Shown here piece by piece: positions 11,481 through 21,952 of a DNA stretch of 64,000 bases; the stretch's first letter is position 1; each line of letters starts with the position of its first letter. The stretch comes from Synaphobranchus kaupii (lineage: Eukaryota; Chordata; Actinopteri; Anguilliformes; Synaphobranchidae), in the NCBI GenBank assembly GCA_029718625.1, contig CM056381.1:55608157-55672156 (forward strand), written 5' to 3'. The translations under genes were made by a program, and so were the position numbers. The notes under the pieces were generated by a model that saw nothing but the letters and a program-made list of their open reading frames with translations, was not told where the DNA came from and did not search any database.

Positions 11481-12675
11481 TTTGCCCAACAAAGAACCTG
11501 TGAACTAGATATGGTTCCTCTATGGAGACACAGAGGAGCCTTTTGGAGCCTTTTGGAGCCTTTCTTTTGAGAGTGCAGACACGGATTTCCAAAATTAAAA
11601 TAAAATTAAAACCATCACCAATGGCTTTAAACTGAATTGGAAAGCAGGAAACCATCACTGTCTTCATTAAACAAGTTCAAATCTGGCAGCCAAAGACAGA
11701 CACTGGCTTTATTCCCACCATTTCCATGAAAAAAACAATAACAAGTTATTGTTTTAAAATGTTATTTTTATGCAAATGTTTTTTTTTTAAGATATGTTAA
11801 GGAGTGGTTCTGTGGATAGTCCTACTGCCAGATGTAATGTGTACCACGCACAGAAGAGCCTGGCTGACAGCTGTGTATGTGTAATTCTCCCCTTAATGAA
11901 GGCAGTAAGAAAAGGTGATCTAATTCACGGTGAGAAATTAAACCTGGGATAGGCTGTCATTCTCAATTAGCCCAGCCTTCAGTCACTCTTTCCTGTGTGG
12001 GTCTAAGGAGCTTGATCACCCTGATCAGCGCATTAATGAGCGAGAACACAAATAATGTTTTACACAGGCATGCACCGATAACATCTGCAATTGCATAATC
12101 TTACGTTCTTACACCACCAAACATTGTAATAGCTCTCAATTGCTATGGGAGAACAAGGAACAAAAACACATTAAAATTACTTTTAATCAATTTGAAACTG
12201 TGGCGGTTGAAATTAAACTGTGGTGGACTTCCACATTTTAATACATTAATGGGAAACACTGAGTTACTGACGACTGTCAGTGACAACTCCATTGAAATAA
12301 AATAATTCTAGCAAATATTAGGCTATGCAATACTGTAATTATAACATTAACATTTCTGTAAACTATTAAAACCAAAAGAAAAAGTTAAATGTAAAATGGC
12401 TATACAGCTATTTTATATCACATGGCAATGGTCAAGAAAGGAGTTTATATAGAAAAAAAGCAGACCATATGAGAATATTTGAGGGCGTTCACTTGGTGGA
12501 GTTGACAAGGTCATTCACGTGTGGATGATTTTTAGGATGATTTTTGATTTATAAATAGGTAATGCATAGGAACATTTATTTGTCCGTATGGACATTTTAT
12601 AAATCGTTCATAGGAACATTTTAGGAAACGATCATACGCTCACATTTAGGATGAATTCCAAGATAAATTTATAAA
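11481..12675. other. Non-coding stretch, possible MITE end at the right
   Basis: No gene. The final part (about 12,480-12,675) repeats TTTATAAAT-type motifs and ends TTTATAAATGAGGCCC, a style seen at ends of short DNA elements. I could not find its partner end. Confidence 0.35.
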
Positions 12676-12999
12676 TGAGGCCCCAGGGGTTTTCAAACAG
12701 GGATGCGCGCCTCCTCTGGGGGGCACCAAAGGGTCTCAGGGGAGGCATCTACTGAAACAGCAGTAAAAGCAGGCCTATGTAAAATAAAATCCAAGACTTG
12801 TTAAATATACAATACATAAAATTAGGAGCATTACAGGCAACTACTTGAATTTCTGAATGCTGCAATTTGAAATTGCATCCCTCAAAAATGATTTCCGGGT
12901 CAGCTATTAGCTACATAATTATCTTTCACCTTTTGCCACTACGGATCGGTCTTGGTTCTGATAATTTGCACAAATTTTTTAATTTGAGAACAAGCGACC

Positions 13000-13725
13000 G
13001 CATGTTTTATGAACATGTTGAGGTTTTTAACAAACAAACGAAAAGCTGCAGTGACATCAGTTGGGGAGACAATATCACAAGAAACCAACAAAAAAAAACA
13101 TGTAAGAAAAAAAGACTATCAGCCTTCATACCTGGACTTGGGGTTCATTTTACTGGCTCTGGAGAAACACAACGACCCCAATGCATTGTGTGTGCTAACG
13201 TGCTAGCATGAGGCCATGGATGCGTCCCAATTCTCGAAAAATGCATCCTCCTTTCCTCCACTACCATCTCCTCTCTTCCCTGCCCTGGAAACCAATCTGT
13301 GTCCTAATCTAATGTTGCTGATTGCATATTAATTACATATTAGTGGTTACATGTTAATGTCTCAGCACAAACCGCAATGTCAGGTACATTGTACTGTACA
13401 TGCAACTACTTGTACTTGAAACATACAGGCAGTTGTGCATACTTCCGGGTAGGAATTGAGTGGAGGAAAGGAGGTGAGGAGTGAAGAATATTAGGACGCC
13501 CACCATGTAAACTTAAGCGACACCTAGAAACTGAACATCCTGCGCTGAAGGATAAATCCCATGATTTTTTCAGCAAGAATTGACACAGATAAAAAGCCAG
13601 TTACAATCGCTGAATGTACTAGTTGTACGCCAGCTACCCCACAGCAAGCCTCTTATGCAGTGGCATATCGCATTGCTAAAACAGGAAAACTGCATACTAT
13701 ATGTGAGGAATTGCTGTTGTCAGTG
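13000..13725 (+). pseudogene. hAT transposase N-terminal region (ZBED5-like class), broken
   Basis: Pieces in shifting frames follow the order expected of this family: a basic start (KRKAAV, KKKHVRKKDY), then SYLDLGFILL, then QCIVCANVLA with a zinc Cys pair. After the MITE come KLKRHLETEHPALKDKSHDF, which supplies the His pair, and finally SYAVAYRIAKTGKLHTICEE before the LTR. At least two frameshifts and a stop are present besides the two insertions. No catalytic core is seen downstream, so it is a dead relic. Confidence 0.65.
13219..13502. mobile_element. MITE inserted in the hAT transposase
   Basis: The ends are inverted: GCGTCCCAATTCT at the left and AGAATATTAGGACGC at the right. CCATG stands on both sides (13,214-13,218 and 13,503-13,507) as a possible 5-bp target duplication. 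The interior of 284 bp is non-coding. Removing it places the zinc-finger Cys pair next to the His pair of the same finger, which confirms that it is an insertion. Confidence 0.7.
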
Positions 13726-14380
13726 TAGACCAGGATGTAGGAAAAGAGAATGTTTATTTCCAGTCCAAAATCAAAAGCCAAGTAATCAGAGGTTGAGACA
13801 GATCCAAATCGACAGGCAATAAGAATAGTGAGACAATCTAAAATCAGTAACCAGAAAATCACATGCGAAGATACAGGAGGAGCAGGCAAAGGCGAAGACA
13901 CAAAAACAAGCAGGAGTCAAAAACCAAAAATAACACAAGCAAACAAAACAGAATCGGCAGGCAGGAATCAAAGTCGTACAAAGGGTGTCTTGGGAATCTC
14001 AACAAATCTCTGGCTTTACTAAACACAAGCTCAGGAAACGTGATCAACGTTCTGACAAGGAACCGACGGAAACGCAGGATTTAAATACGCAAGGAATTAC
14101 GTGATACAATGGGGATCAGGTGTGTGGAAACGGGGAAGGGAAATGACAAACAAGTGAGCGTAATGAAACAATGAGGGAAGCTGATAATTCACTAACAAGG
14201 TAACACGTAATACGCGGACCAGATTCACACATAACACATAGACTTGAACATGAACTGGGTAGTAAAAGACAAGTGCATACAAAAAGAGAAGGGAAAGCGG
14301 AAACAAGAGTCAGCTGTAGTAAAAGAGAAAATCAAAGAAAGATGATCAGCGATAGAACAGGGCTGCGTTCAGCCCTGACA
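13718..14380 (-). mobile_element. Solo-LTR-like block in the hAT relic
   Basis: It begins TGTCAG and ends CTGACA, giving TG...CA ends with a 6-bp inverted repeat. On the minus strand it has TATTTAAA near 14,080 (promoter-like) and AAATAAA near 13,752 (polyadenylation-like) close to its end, which sets the orientation. No flanking 5-bp duplication is evident, so the target copies have diverged or were lost. It interrupts the hAT frame after the CEELLLS stretch. Confidence 0.6.
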
Positions 14381-14745
14381 AAATGTAGCAAAACATTTAT
14401 TTAAACGGAAACAGTGGTGCGTTGAACACCCTGTTGTGTTACGCAATCATTGCCTTTTTAATACGGCGGGGTTTATATACATGTCGCTACTGATTGGGTA
14501 ACACCTCTGACACACGCACCAAACGAGAGAAAATGTACCTCAAAGCCCGTTGCACACCGTTTCGAGGAAACATGTCGTTCAACCCGGAAACTGTAGCAAA
14601 ACAGTGCACACCATTTTCAGATTGAACGTGGCCCAGGTAGAAAGAGAAACAGCCGCAGATAGAAACTAAGATTACGTTATTGAGTTAGTTTATTAGTACA
14701 AAACCTAAATCTAAGCTGTTAGTAGTAGTTAGTTAATTAGTATTA

Positions 14746-15287
14746 CACTGCCTAGCCAAAAAAAAAGTTGCACACTCTAATATTTCGTTGGACCCCCTTA
14801 AGCTTTGATTACGGCGTGCATTCGTCGTGGCATTGTTTCGACAACCTTATGCAACGTCACAACATTTATTTCTGTCCAGAGTTGCATTAATTTTTGGTCG
14901 AGATCTTGTATTGACGACAGGAGAGTCGACCACTCCGTAAAGTCTTCTCCAGCATATCCCAAAGACTTTCAATGGGGTTAAGGTTAGGACTCTGGTGGCC
15001 AATTAATGTGTGAAAATTATTCCTCATGCTCCCTGAACCACTCTTTCACAATTTGAGCCTGATGAATCTTGGCATTGTCATCCTGGAATATGCCCATTGA
15101 TGGGATAACCTGGTCATTCAGTACATTCAGGTACTCAGCTGACTTAATTTTATTGCTGCATTATGTTGCTGAGCATAGACCTGACCAATTGAAACAACCC
15201 CAGATCATAACACTGCCTCCAGAGGCTTGTACAATGGGCGCTATGCATGACGGGTGCAATGGCGACTTTTTGTTTGGCCAGGCAGTG
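14746..15287 (-). mobile_element. Tc1-like transposon, internally deleted
   Basis: The ends are CACTGCCTAGCCAAAAAAAA and TTTTTGTTTGGCCAGGCAGTG, inverted and flanked by TA (14,744-14,745 and 15,288-15,289), the Tc1/mariner target. On the minus strand the interior resembles the C-terminal half of a Tc1 transposase gene, with phrases such as CCCATTGAAAGTCTTTGGGA and AGTCCTAACCTTAACCCCAT. At 542 bp it is much shorter than an intact element (about 1.2-1.6 kb), and no continuous frame survives. Confidence 0.8.
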
Positions 15288-15299
15288 TATATACAATGA

Positions 15300-15526
15300 G
15301 ATAATTAGTTAAGAAGGAAGTGCATGACAGAGGAAATACAGAAAAAAAAAACGCAATCACAAAAAGCTCCCGAAAAGTGTGACGAAGACAGGGGAGTGAC
15401 AACAATGAAAACACGGAACAGTGAAACCATAAATGAAACTAAATGCATGGTGAAAAAATTATAAATGAAAACATAGTCAGAAACATAAATACACAGATAA
15501 ATAAACAAAATACAGAATCCTGACAG
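15300..15526 (-). mobile_element. LTR fragment
   Basis: On the minus strand this starts TGTCAGGATTC, in the style of the other solo LTRs of the window, and has the same A-rich composition with GTGACGAAGACAGG-like phrases. The other end is not defined. It lies just upstream of the provirus, but I cannot show it is that provirus's own LTR. Confidence 0.35.
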
Positions 15527-15933
15527 ATACAGATCATTGACGTTGTGCCTTTTCTATATAATCACAGATTTGTACAAACCAGTGGGAATTCAGTGGGAAA
15601 AGAATTAACATGAGAACAGTTATATGGCATGAAATTTCTGTGGTGCCATTCAGAGATTGACAAATTCCTACCCAAGGCCATAGAAACAGGAGAAACATTT
15701 GAAATAGGCTTAGACGGGTGGGCAGACGGAGCTGTTTGGCTGGTGTGTACCCCATTGAGGGAATTGAGAACTGAAGAGGTAGAGGGGAAGTCAGTTCAGG
15801 GGCATTCAAGGGGAGGAGCTACGTGAGTCACAGTTACTAAGTGGGAAATAATAGGGTTAAAGATAAAGGCGTGGCTACCAAGGACAGAGTGATCCACTGA
15901 ATTATAAAAAAATAATTTTTTAAAACATGGAGG

Positions 15934-16269
15934 CAAAGTTATTATAGTTTTAAGATTTTCATTTAGTTTTTATTTTTGTTCGGTTTTTTTTTATTTCACT
16001 TTCTAATTTAGAGAAATTAAATATTGGTTTTGAATGTTTCAAATTACCCTATATGCAATCCAGATTACAGATCACAGATCAGAAACTAAAACTTAAACGA
16101 ATTCATGGTAATTTGAATTTTATTTCAGTTAGTTTTGCAACACTACATTACAGTTTTAGTTTCGTTTTAGTTTTTAAAGTAACTTTAGTTTTTATTTTTA
16201 TTTCAGTTAACTAAAATGTTTTTTTAATTTTAGTTTCAGTTTTAGTTTCAGTTAACTAGAATAACCTTG
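15934..16269. mobile_element. hAT-type MITE inserted at the gag start
   Basis: The ends are CAAAGTTATTATAG and CTAGAATAACCTTG, inverted. The flanks CATGGAGG (15,926-15,933) and CATGGGCG (16,270-16,277) are an 8-bp target duplication with two differences. The interior is AT-rich and repeats AGTTTTAGTTT motifs. Non-coding. It lies directly before the gag start, and its target duplication includes the ATGG of the Met-Gly start. Confidence 0.65.
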
Positions 16270-16270
16270 C

Positions 16271-16654
16271 ATGGGCGGAAAGAAAAGTAAGGATATGAAA
16301 ACCTGGAAGGGTGAGCCTTTAAACCCAAGACCCAAGACAGCTCTCTCCTGCATGAGTGAGTTATTTCAAACAAACTATGGGCATACCATGAAAAAAAAAT
16401 GGAAAAGGTGGACAAGAGGTGGTCCCATAGTATGGCCCAAGGAAAGCACTTTTGGGCTTCAATACCTGCAATCAGTGGAAACAATTTTGTGTAGAAAGGA
16501 GAGTAAGGGCAAGTTGGGCCAGAAGGCAAAGTTGAGAACTCACAGAGTACATCTAAATCAATGGAAGAATGAGTCTTTCAGACGGAGAACATCTGTGGAG
16601 AGGAAGGAGGAGCACCAGGCGAAGGCGGACCCCCAACCAGCGTCATTAGAGTGA
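16271..16654 (+). pseudogene. Retroviral gag matrix-like region
   Basis: The frame begins Met-Gly-Gly, compatible with N-myristoylation, and continues as a Lys/Trp-rich peptide. The stretch YGHTMKKKWKRWT followed by WPKESTFGL resembles the matrix domain pattern of gammaretrovirus-like Gag. No capsid major homology region and no CCHC zinc knuckle are visible between 16,654 and the protease, so most of gag is deleted or unrecognisably decayed. The ATG lies in the target duplication of the MITE just upstream. Confidence 0.5.
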
Positions 16655-17040
16655 CCACCAGACAAACGGCGGCCGGCGAATGGAGCCATTAAGGCTGCAG
16701 GCCTGTATCCCCAATTGAACAACATTGGGGAACAAGAGGATCTGAGCCAGGGGCCTGAGACTACTGTGAGGATGAGGCCAGAGTTGGTGAAAGTGAAAGG
16801 GACCCTGGAAGTAGAAGGGAATTTGTAAACCGTTTTAATAAGATCAAAAGTTACAGCAGCATGCCCAGAGGAAGGAGAACCAGAGACAGCCCGGAGTGAC
16901 AGCCGAGGAAACGAGGTAAATGCCACAAATAGTACACCATGCCCACGTCTCCACACACCTCATGGCAGCCCAGAGAATCAGGGAATGACAAGTTGCAAGA
17001 AAGAGACAATCAAGTCGCCGGGGGCATGTGAATCTGAAGG

Positions 17041-17330
17041 GAGTATTCTCATAAGAGGGAAAACATGCAACTTTTTAATACTGGAGCGACCCACTCCTGT
17101 ATTGGTCTGGATGGAGCTCACTTGCCACTTACAACACATCATATTAAAACAAAAGGATTTTCAGGGATAACACAAATTGTTCCATTCACCAAAGAGCAAA
17201 AACTGATAGTGGGGAGCAACAAATTGCAGCAAGACTCCTATATGCCCCTAACGTACCCGTAAACTTGCTAGGAAGGGATCTGCTGTGCAAATTGAATGCC
17301 ACCATTTCATGCATGCCTCAAGGGCTGATT
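17041..17330 (+). pseudogene. Retroviral aspartic protease remnant
   Basis: One frame reads LFNTGATHSCIGLDG, the flap-like KGFSGITQIVPF follows, and then, in another frame, VNLLGRDLLCKL, the C-terminal signature of retropepsins. In the catalytic triplet Asn stands where retroviral proteases have the catalytic Asp. A stop separates the two halves (near 17,261). The protease would process Gag-Pol; this copy cannot. Confidence 0.75.
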
Positions 17331-17990
17331 TGCACTTTTCCTGGATCATCTGGACAATATGTCATGGACATGTTAAACAAGGAACAGGGTGGCTCAGTAG
17401 TCTACTGGGGACAGTTACCACAAGAAAATAATTTGAATGAATATTGGAAGCTATTGACAAGAACATGCCCAGTACTGAAAGAAAGTATGAGTAAGACAGA
17501 AATGAGGGATCAGCTCCACATGACCTTATTCTTCGACCCGACAGGAGAAGATGAAGAGTACGCGCAGAACTTCAAGGAGATAGACGGAAAACAGGGAGTG
17601 ATACATGCAAGAGGCATCTACATAGGAGCTCTGAGGGAGAAGAACTTACCAACAGAGCAATGGTACATGATGGGGGGGATAGCAATTCCCCATGTAATGT
17701 TGAATGTTAACCCAGGAATTTGAAGATAAAGACATTGGACCGATGGTAAAAAGAATGATGCGGCAGCAGTACCTCCCTACTAACATTCCCGGATTGTTGA
17801 ATGGTGTCTGCCCCACAGATTGGTTCTTATCATTGGGCCTAAAGACTCCAGCATGCATGGAGAAACACACACTGGAAGTGGAACCAATAATGACGCTCAC
17901 AGAAAAACAAGAAGAGTACCTACAGGATGTCCCAAAAGAACTCTGGGCAGAAGGGGGGCACGACATCGGCCTCATGCGGCCAGCTGGACA
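17331..17990 (+). pseudogene. Pol region between protease and RT with two His motifs
   Basis: Two frames cover this part. The first contains LHMTLFFDPTGEDEEYAQNF, then GIYIGALREKN, and then IPHVMLNVNPG before a stop at 17,721. The second continues DKDIGPMVKRMMRQQ into the RT. The pair HMTL (17,517-17,528) and HVML (17,691-17,702), 58 residues apart, is reminiscent of the paired His-x-Thr motifs of 2H phosphoesterases. That is an inference from the pattern only. An alternative is a structural linker with chance motifs. Confidence 0.45.
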
Positions 17991-18960
17991 GGTGAAGATA
18001 CAACTGAAACCAGGCATGATGGGACCCCGAGTCCGTCAATACCCCCTGAACAAGGATGCAGAGGAAGGAATTAGCACCACTATACAAGACCTTCTGAAAG
18101 CTGGGGTGATATACCCTACAACCAGCCCATGCAACACACCAATCTTACCACTTAAGAAAATGGAGGATGGTACAAGACCTCAGACTACTCAATGACTAAG
18201 TAATTGCAGACTACCCAATTGTACCCGATCCCTCAACCATATTGACTAACATCCCAAGTGATACAACCCACGACACAGTAGACCTATGTTCAGTGTTTTT
18301 CTCAATTCTAATGCACCCCGAGTCCCAGTATTTGTTTGCATTCACATACAGAGGGCAACAGTACACTTATCAAAGACTGCTTCAGGGATATGTAGAATCC
18401 GCTCGCCTGTTCAATCGAATAGTCAGAAATGAACTAGCGGACTTTGCGCCAAAGGGGGGAAGCACTCTCATCCTGTACGTGGACAACCTTCTCCTATGCA
18501 GCCCAAGGATGACTGCATGCAAAGAGGACAGTAAGAGGCTGTTACAAGAACTGGCACTAAAAGGCCACAAAGTATCCAAGTCAAAGTTACAGTTTTGCCA
18601 AGAACAAGTGCAGTACCTGGGTCATACTCTTAAGAAAGGGAGAAAAAGTATTTCTGCAGAATGAATTGAAGCAATCACGAAGGTGCCCAGACCGAGAACG
18701 GTGAAAGAAATGCAGAGATTCCTAGGAATGACGGGGTACTGCAGGCAGTGGATTTGTGACTATGCGGAAATGGCACGGCCACTAAGAGATTTGTGCCTAA
18801 ATAAAGCAGGAAGACACCAAATGTCTGGAGGTTCCCAGGGACAGAATCAGCTTTCACTGGACTTAAGCAAGCATTACAAACAGCTCCAACTCTGGGACTC
18901 CCAGACTACAACAAACGGTTCCACCTGTTCTGTGCAGAAAAAGGGGGGTTTGCCACAGCA
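17991..18960 (+). pseudogene. Retroviral reverse transcriptase remnant
   Basis: The frame has QYPLNKDAEEGI and LKAGVIYPTTSPCNTPILPL (fingers), then TVDLCSVFFSI (motif A with Asp kept) and LLQGYVESARLFN (motif B region). LYVDNLLLCS follows, where the second catalytic Asp of motif C is Asn, and then YLGHTLKKG. The connection part (RFLGMTGYCRQWICDYAEMA) starts at 18,683. Stops at 18,195 and 18,662 and frameshifts break it. DNA polymerase activity is not possible. Confidence 0.85.
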
Positions 18961-19369
18961 GTACTGACCCAAAAAGAGCAAGAAAGATACAAGCCCATTG
19001 CCTATTACAGTACGAGACTAGATGCAGTAGAAAGAGGACTCCACACATGTGAGAAAGGACTGGCAGCAGCCGCCTTTGCAGTAGAGAAGGCAACGCCAAT
19101 AACAGCAGGGCATGAAGTTACCCTGTATGTGTCACATGCAGTAGAAGCACTACTTAGTAGAGGGAAATCGTCCTTAACTCACCGGAGAGTATCAGGATAT
19201 GAGATCCTGCTCACACAGCCAGGATTGACCATTGTCAGATGCAAAGCATCTGAACCCAGCGGAATTAATGATGACTCCAGAAGAAGGCCAACCACAAGAA
19301 TGTGAAAGAATGGTGGAAGCAGAAAGAGCAAGAGCAAGACAAGACCTGCACCATGAACCACTGAAGGCT

Positions 19370-19860
19370 CCGGACCACGTGTTCTTTGTGAACGGTTCGT
19401 CATCCACTGATCCCCGCACAGGAAAAAGGAGAGCCGGATATGCTGTAGTACGACAAGAAGGGCCATGAACATATCAAACAATCGAAGAATCGGCTCTAAG
19501 CCCATTGACAAGTGACAAGCAGAACTGGTAGCCTTAGCAAGAGCCTGCAGAAGGAGTACAGGACAAACCGTTAATATCTACTGTGACTCAGCGTACACAG
19601 CTTTGGGGGCATATGGGCAAGACGAGGGTTTCTCACTGCAGGGGGAAACCCTATAAAAAACATTTTGAGGTAAAAGAACTGTTGGAGGCCATGAAACAAC
19701 CAGCAAAAATTGCAATTATAAAGTGCGTAGCACATACAGGCGGAACAGATCCTGTGTTAGCAGGAAACGATTATGCAGATAAAGCTGCTAAACTAGCAGC
19801 AGAGGAGTTGGAGTACTGGCCTACAGCAGATCAACAGGTGCTTCTGAATGTAGAGGCACA
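19370..19860 (+). pseudogene. Retroviral RNase H remnant
   Basis: The sequence FFVNGSSSTDPRTGKRRAGY marks the start of the domain, with Asn at the first catalytic Asp position. VNIYCDSAYTALGAYG (second catalytic Asp kept) and DYADKAAKLAA (C-terminal Asp) follow in other frames. A stop lies at 19,468 and further frame changes precede 19,583. The domain would remove genomic RNA during reverse transcription. Confidence 0.75.
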
Positions 19861-20035
19861 AGAGGCTTCTATACTGTCAGAAAAGGTGGAATGGGAAAAT
19901 AGAGGATACAGGTTAGATAAGTCTACAGGGATATGGTGGCAATTATGTACAGGGAAAGCAATCGCACCAAGCGCACTAATAGAACAGTTTGCAGAGCGGC
20001 CCATAGTGTTGGCCACTCTGCAAGGGGGTAGATGA

Positions 20036-20537
20036 TGAGAGCAATACAGAAACATTGGTTTATCCCAAAACTAACAGAACATGTTACTATTATATCAAGA
20101 TGCAAAATTTGTCAGGAAATAAACATAAAGAAAGGGATACCGACTACACCAGGCTCTATGCCACCACTAATATGACTAATATGATGTTAATCATATTAGT
20201 AATCATTGATATATTTTCAAGATGGGTAGAAGCATTCCCCACTGCGCATGTGGATTCTAAAACTGTAGCTAAAGCCTTGGCAAGAAAAATTTTCCCCAGA
20301 TTCGGGGTCTCTCAGAACCTGAGCAGCGACAATGGTTCATATTTTACATCTGACATGATAGCAGACGTTTGTAAAATGACAGGTATACAGCAGAAATGTT
20401 CATGTGTGTACCATCCCCAGGCAGCGGGTATAGTAGAGAGATGCAATGGAACACCATTAGCACTCATGGCCATGAGAAATAGTCAGAATAGATTTATCCA
20501 TTTGACACCCCATGATCACACATATCACATATACTGA
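20036..20537 (+). pseudogene. Retroviral integrase remnant with DDE core
   Basis: CKIC near 20,100 supplies the Cys pair of the zinc finger. The core shows IDIFSRWVEAFP (Asp codon 20,208-20,210), LSSDNGSYFTSD (Asp 20,328-20,330) and GIVERCNG (Glu 20,436-20,438). The last two are separated by 35 residues, the normal D-35-E spacing. The three catalytic acids are thus kept even though upstream enzymes have lost theirs. The frame ends at 20,537 without a long C-terminal domain and about 390 nt before the purine tract. Confidence 0.85.
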
Positions 20538-20925
20538 CTACAGTACACGATGAAAAGAACAACTCAAAGGGGACATAATAAAGCCCCAACTGACTAAAAG
20601 CCCTTAGGATAGATAAACCAGACACATAAATAGATTAAGGAAAAGGGTGAAGAAGGTAGGAGACACCTGAGTGAAGTGCTAGTAACCTCTCCTCAGGCTT
20701 CTCAGGTCAAGAAGACATTTCAAGTATAATCCAATTATTTTTATATAATCTTTGTATAATTATAGCAAATCTAAATTAGATAATCATTAAATAGAGTAGC
20801 CTTTTGATTAACTTTTTGATATTTACTTTTTGATAGATCCTCTGTTAATTAGAGGAAGTATTAACTTAGTTAAATTATGCATGCATGAAACTAATCCACC
20901 ACCAATGTTTATTTTTCAAATGGTC

Positions 20926-20938
20926 TCAAAGGGGGGAA
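20926..20938 (+). promoter_or_regulatory. Polypurine tract before the 3' LTR
   Basis: AAAGGGGGGAATATGTGG: the purine run ends two bases before TGTGGAAG, the expected place for plus-strand priming at the U3 edge. Confidence 0.7.
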
Positions 20939-20940
20939 TA

Positions 20941-21790
20941 TGTGGAAGTAAGCTGTTTTGTGAAGTTTTGTAGGCCCAAAGAAAACCAAAAATGCAGAAG
21001 CCTCATATAAATAATAAAATAAATACAGTCTAAGGTTTAGTGAAATGTCGGGGGGGGGGGGGGGGGGGCGAGAGGCCTTGGAGGAGTCCTCCATGCTATC
21101 AACTAGGGAGACATCTAGAATCCCCCATCAAAACAGGAATGTCTCCCTCTATTGTTTACAAGAGTTGTACTAATAACAATGGATAAGATAGATCATGCTG
21201 ACCGAACAAGTGGGAAAATAAGAAAAAATTGAGAAATTACATGGTCTGATTAACAGGCACATGAGGATAAGTCACAAACAATTTTATTTGGTAGATTAAG
21301 AGTGCCCCCAAGTGCATAGGGTAGGAACTGGTTATATGACATGTTTATTTTTCGCCTAATTTGTTATTGGATCAAATAAGATGACAAAAGGGTGTCACCG
21401 CACATTATTGGTGTATTAGTTAGGTAGAGGAGGAGTTATGATATTATACAAACTAATGTTTGTTTTTGTTCGAGGAACTCCTAATCCTCTGCGTAGGGTA
21501 ATGACTCTGCGATTTCCTTCATCTTTATCTTGAGAATTCTCCAGCTCAAAACCCATGTCAAATTGAACCTAATGAGGAGGGAGTAAAGGACTTCCCTCCG
21601 CAATGCCTGCAACACGTTCCCAAAAAGTTGGGACGGACGAGGCAACATGGGAAGTAAAAAAAATACCTGTAAACCTTCCACAGGTAAACAGGTTATGCTA
21701 TCATGACTGGGTATAAAAGGATATCAAAAGACTCTTGACATCTTATTTTCAGGTACTCAGAGAGCTAGCTAGCTAGCATTGATGTTGTTA
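20941..21790 (+). mobile_element. Provirus 3' LTR (right end unresolved)
   Basis: It starts TGTGGAAGTAAGC right after the purine tract. It holds a run of about 18 G near 21,051-21,068 and a TATA-like GTATAAAAGG near 21,711, consistent with an RNA polymerase II promoter in U3. I cannot place the CA end or a target duplication. A 38-nt piece at 21,718-21,755 matches, with two differences, the palindromic Tc1-type family at 6.9 and 59.3 kb. Confidence 0.5.
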
Positions 21791-21952
21791 TACAGTGACG
21801 TTAGTCACACACAAGTGAATTCTAACGATATGCTTTACTGAACGGATTACATTAACGTTGTCCTGAATGCTGTATTACATAATGTTAACGTCCAGCGACT
21901 GTGACTTGGTATTTTTGTAACTTTATATTGTGTTCGTTTTTATGGGAAAGTT

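Larger units (their letters stand above)
12677..14740 (+). mobile_element. hAT-type element relic, twice interrupted
   Basis: It starts CAGGGGTTTTCAAAC, a typical hAT end, and contains a broken BED-type transposase (from about 13,000). It is interrupted by a MITE (13,219-13,502) and a solo LTR (13,718-14,380). The right boundary is not resolved. The 365 bp after the LTR are non-coding with a repeated GTAGCAAAACA motif and may belong to another short element. Confidence 0.55.
15533..21790 (+). mobile_element. Degenerate retrovirus-like provirus (gag-pol, 3' LTR)
   Basis: In order on the plus strand there are remnants of gag matrix, aspartic protease, an unusual middle domain, reverse transcriptase with connection, RNase H, and integrase with zinc finger and DDE core, then a purine tract and a 3' LTR start. 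The order and sequence character fit a gammaretrovirus-like endogenous element of fish. Frameshifts and stops occur throughout, the gag region after matrix is short, and no env region fits between integrase (ends 20,537) and the LTR (20,941). A 34-bp piece at its 5' edge resembles the LTR end of the second element at 27.8 kb. A full 5' LTR was not found, and the 3' boundary is approximate. Confidence 0.75.
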
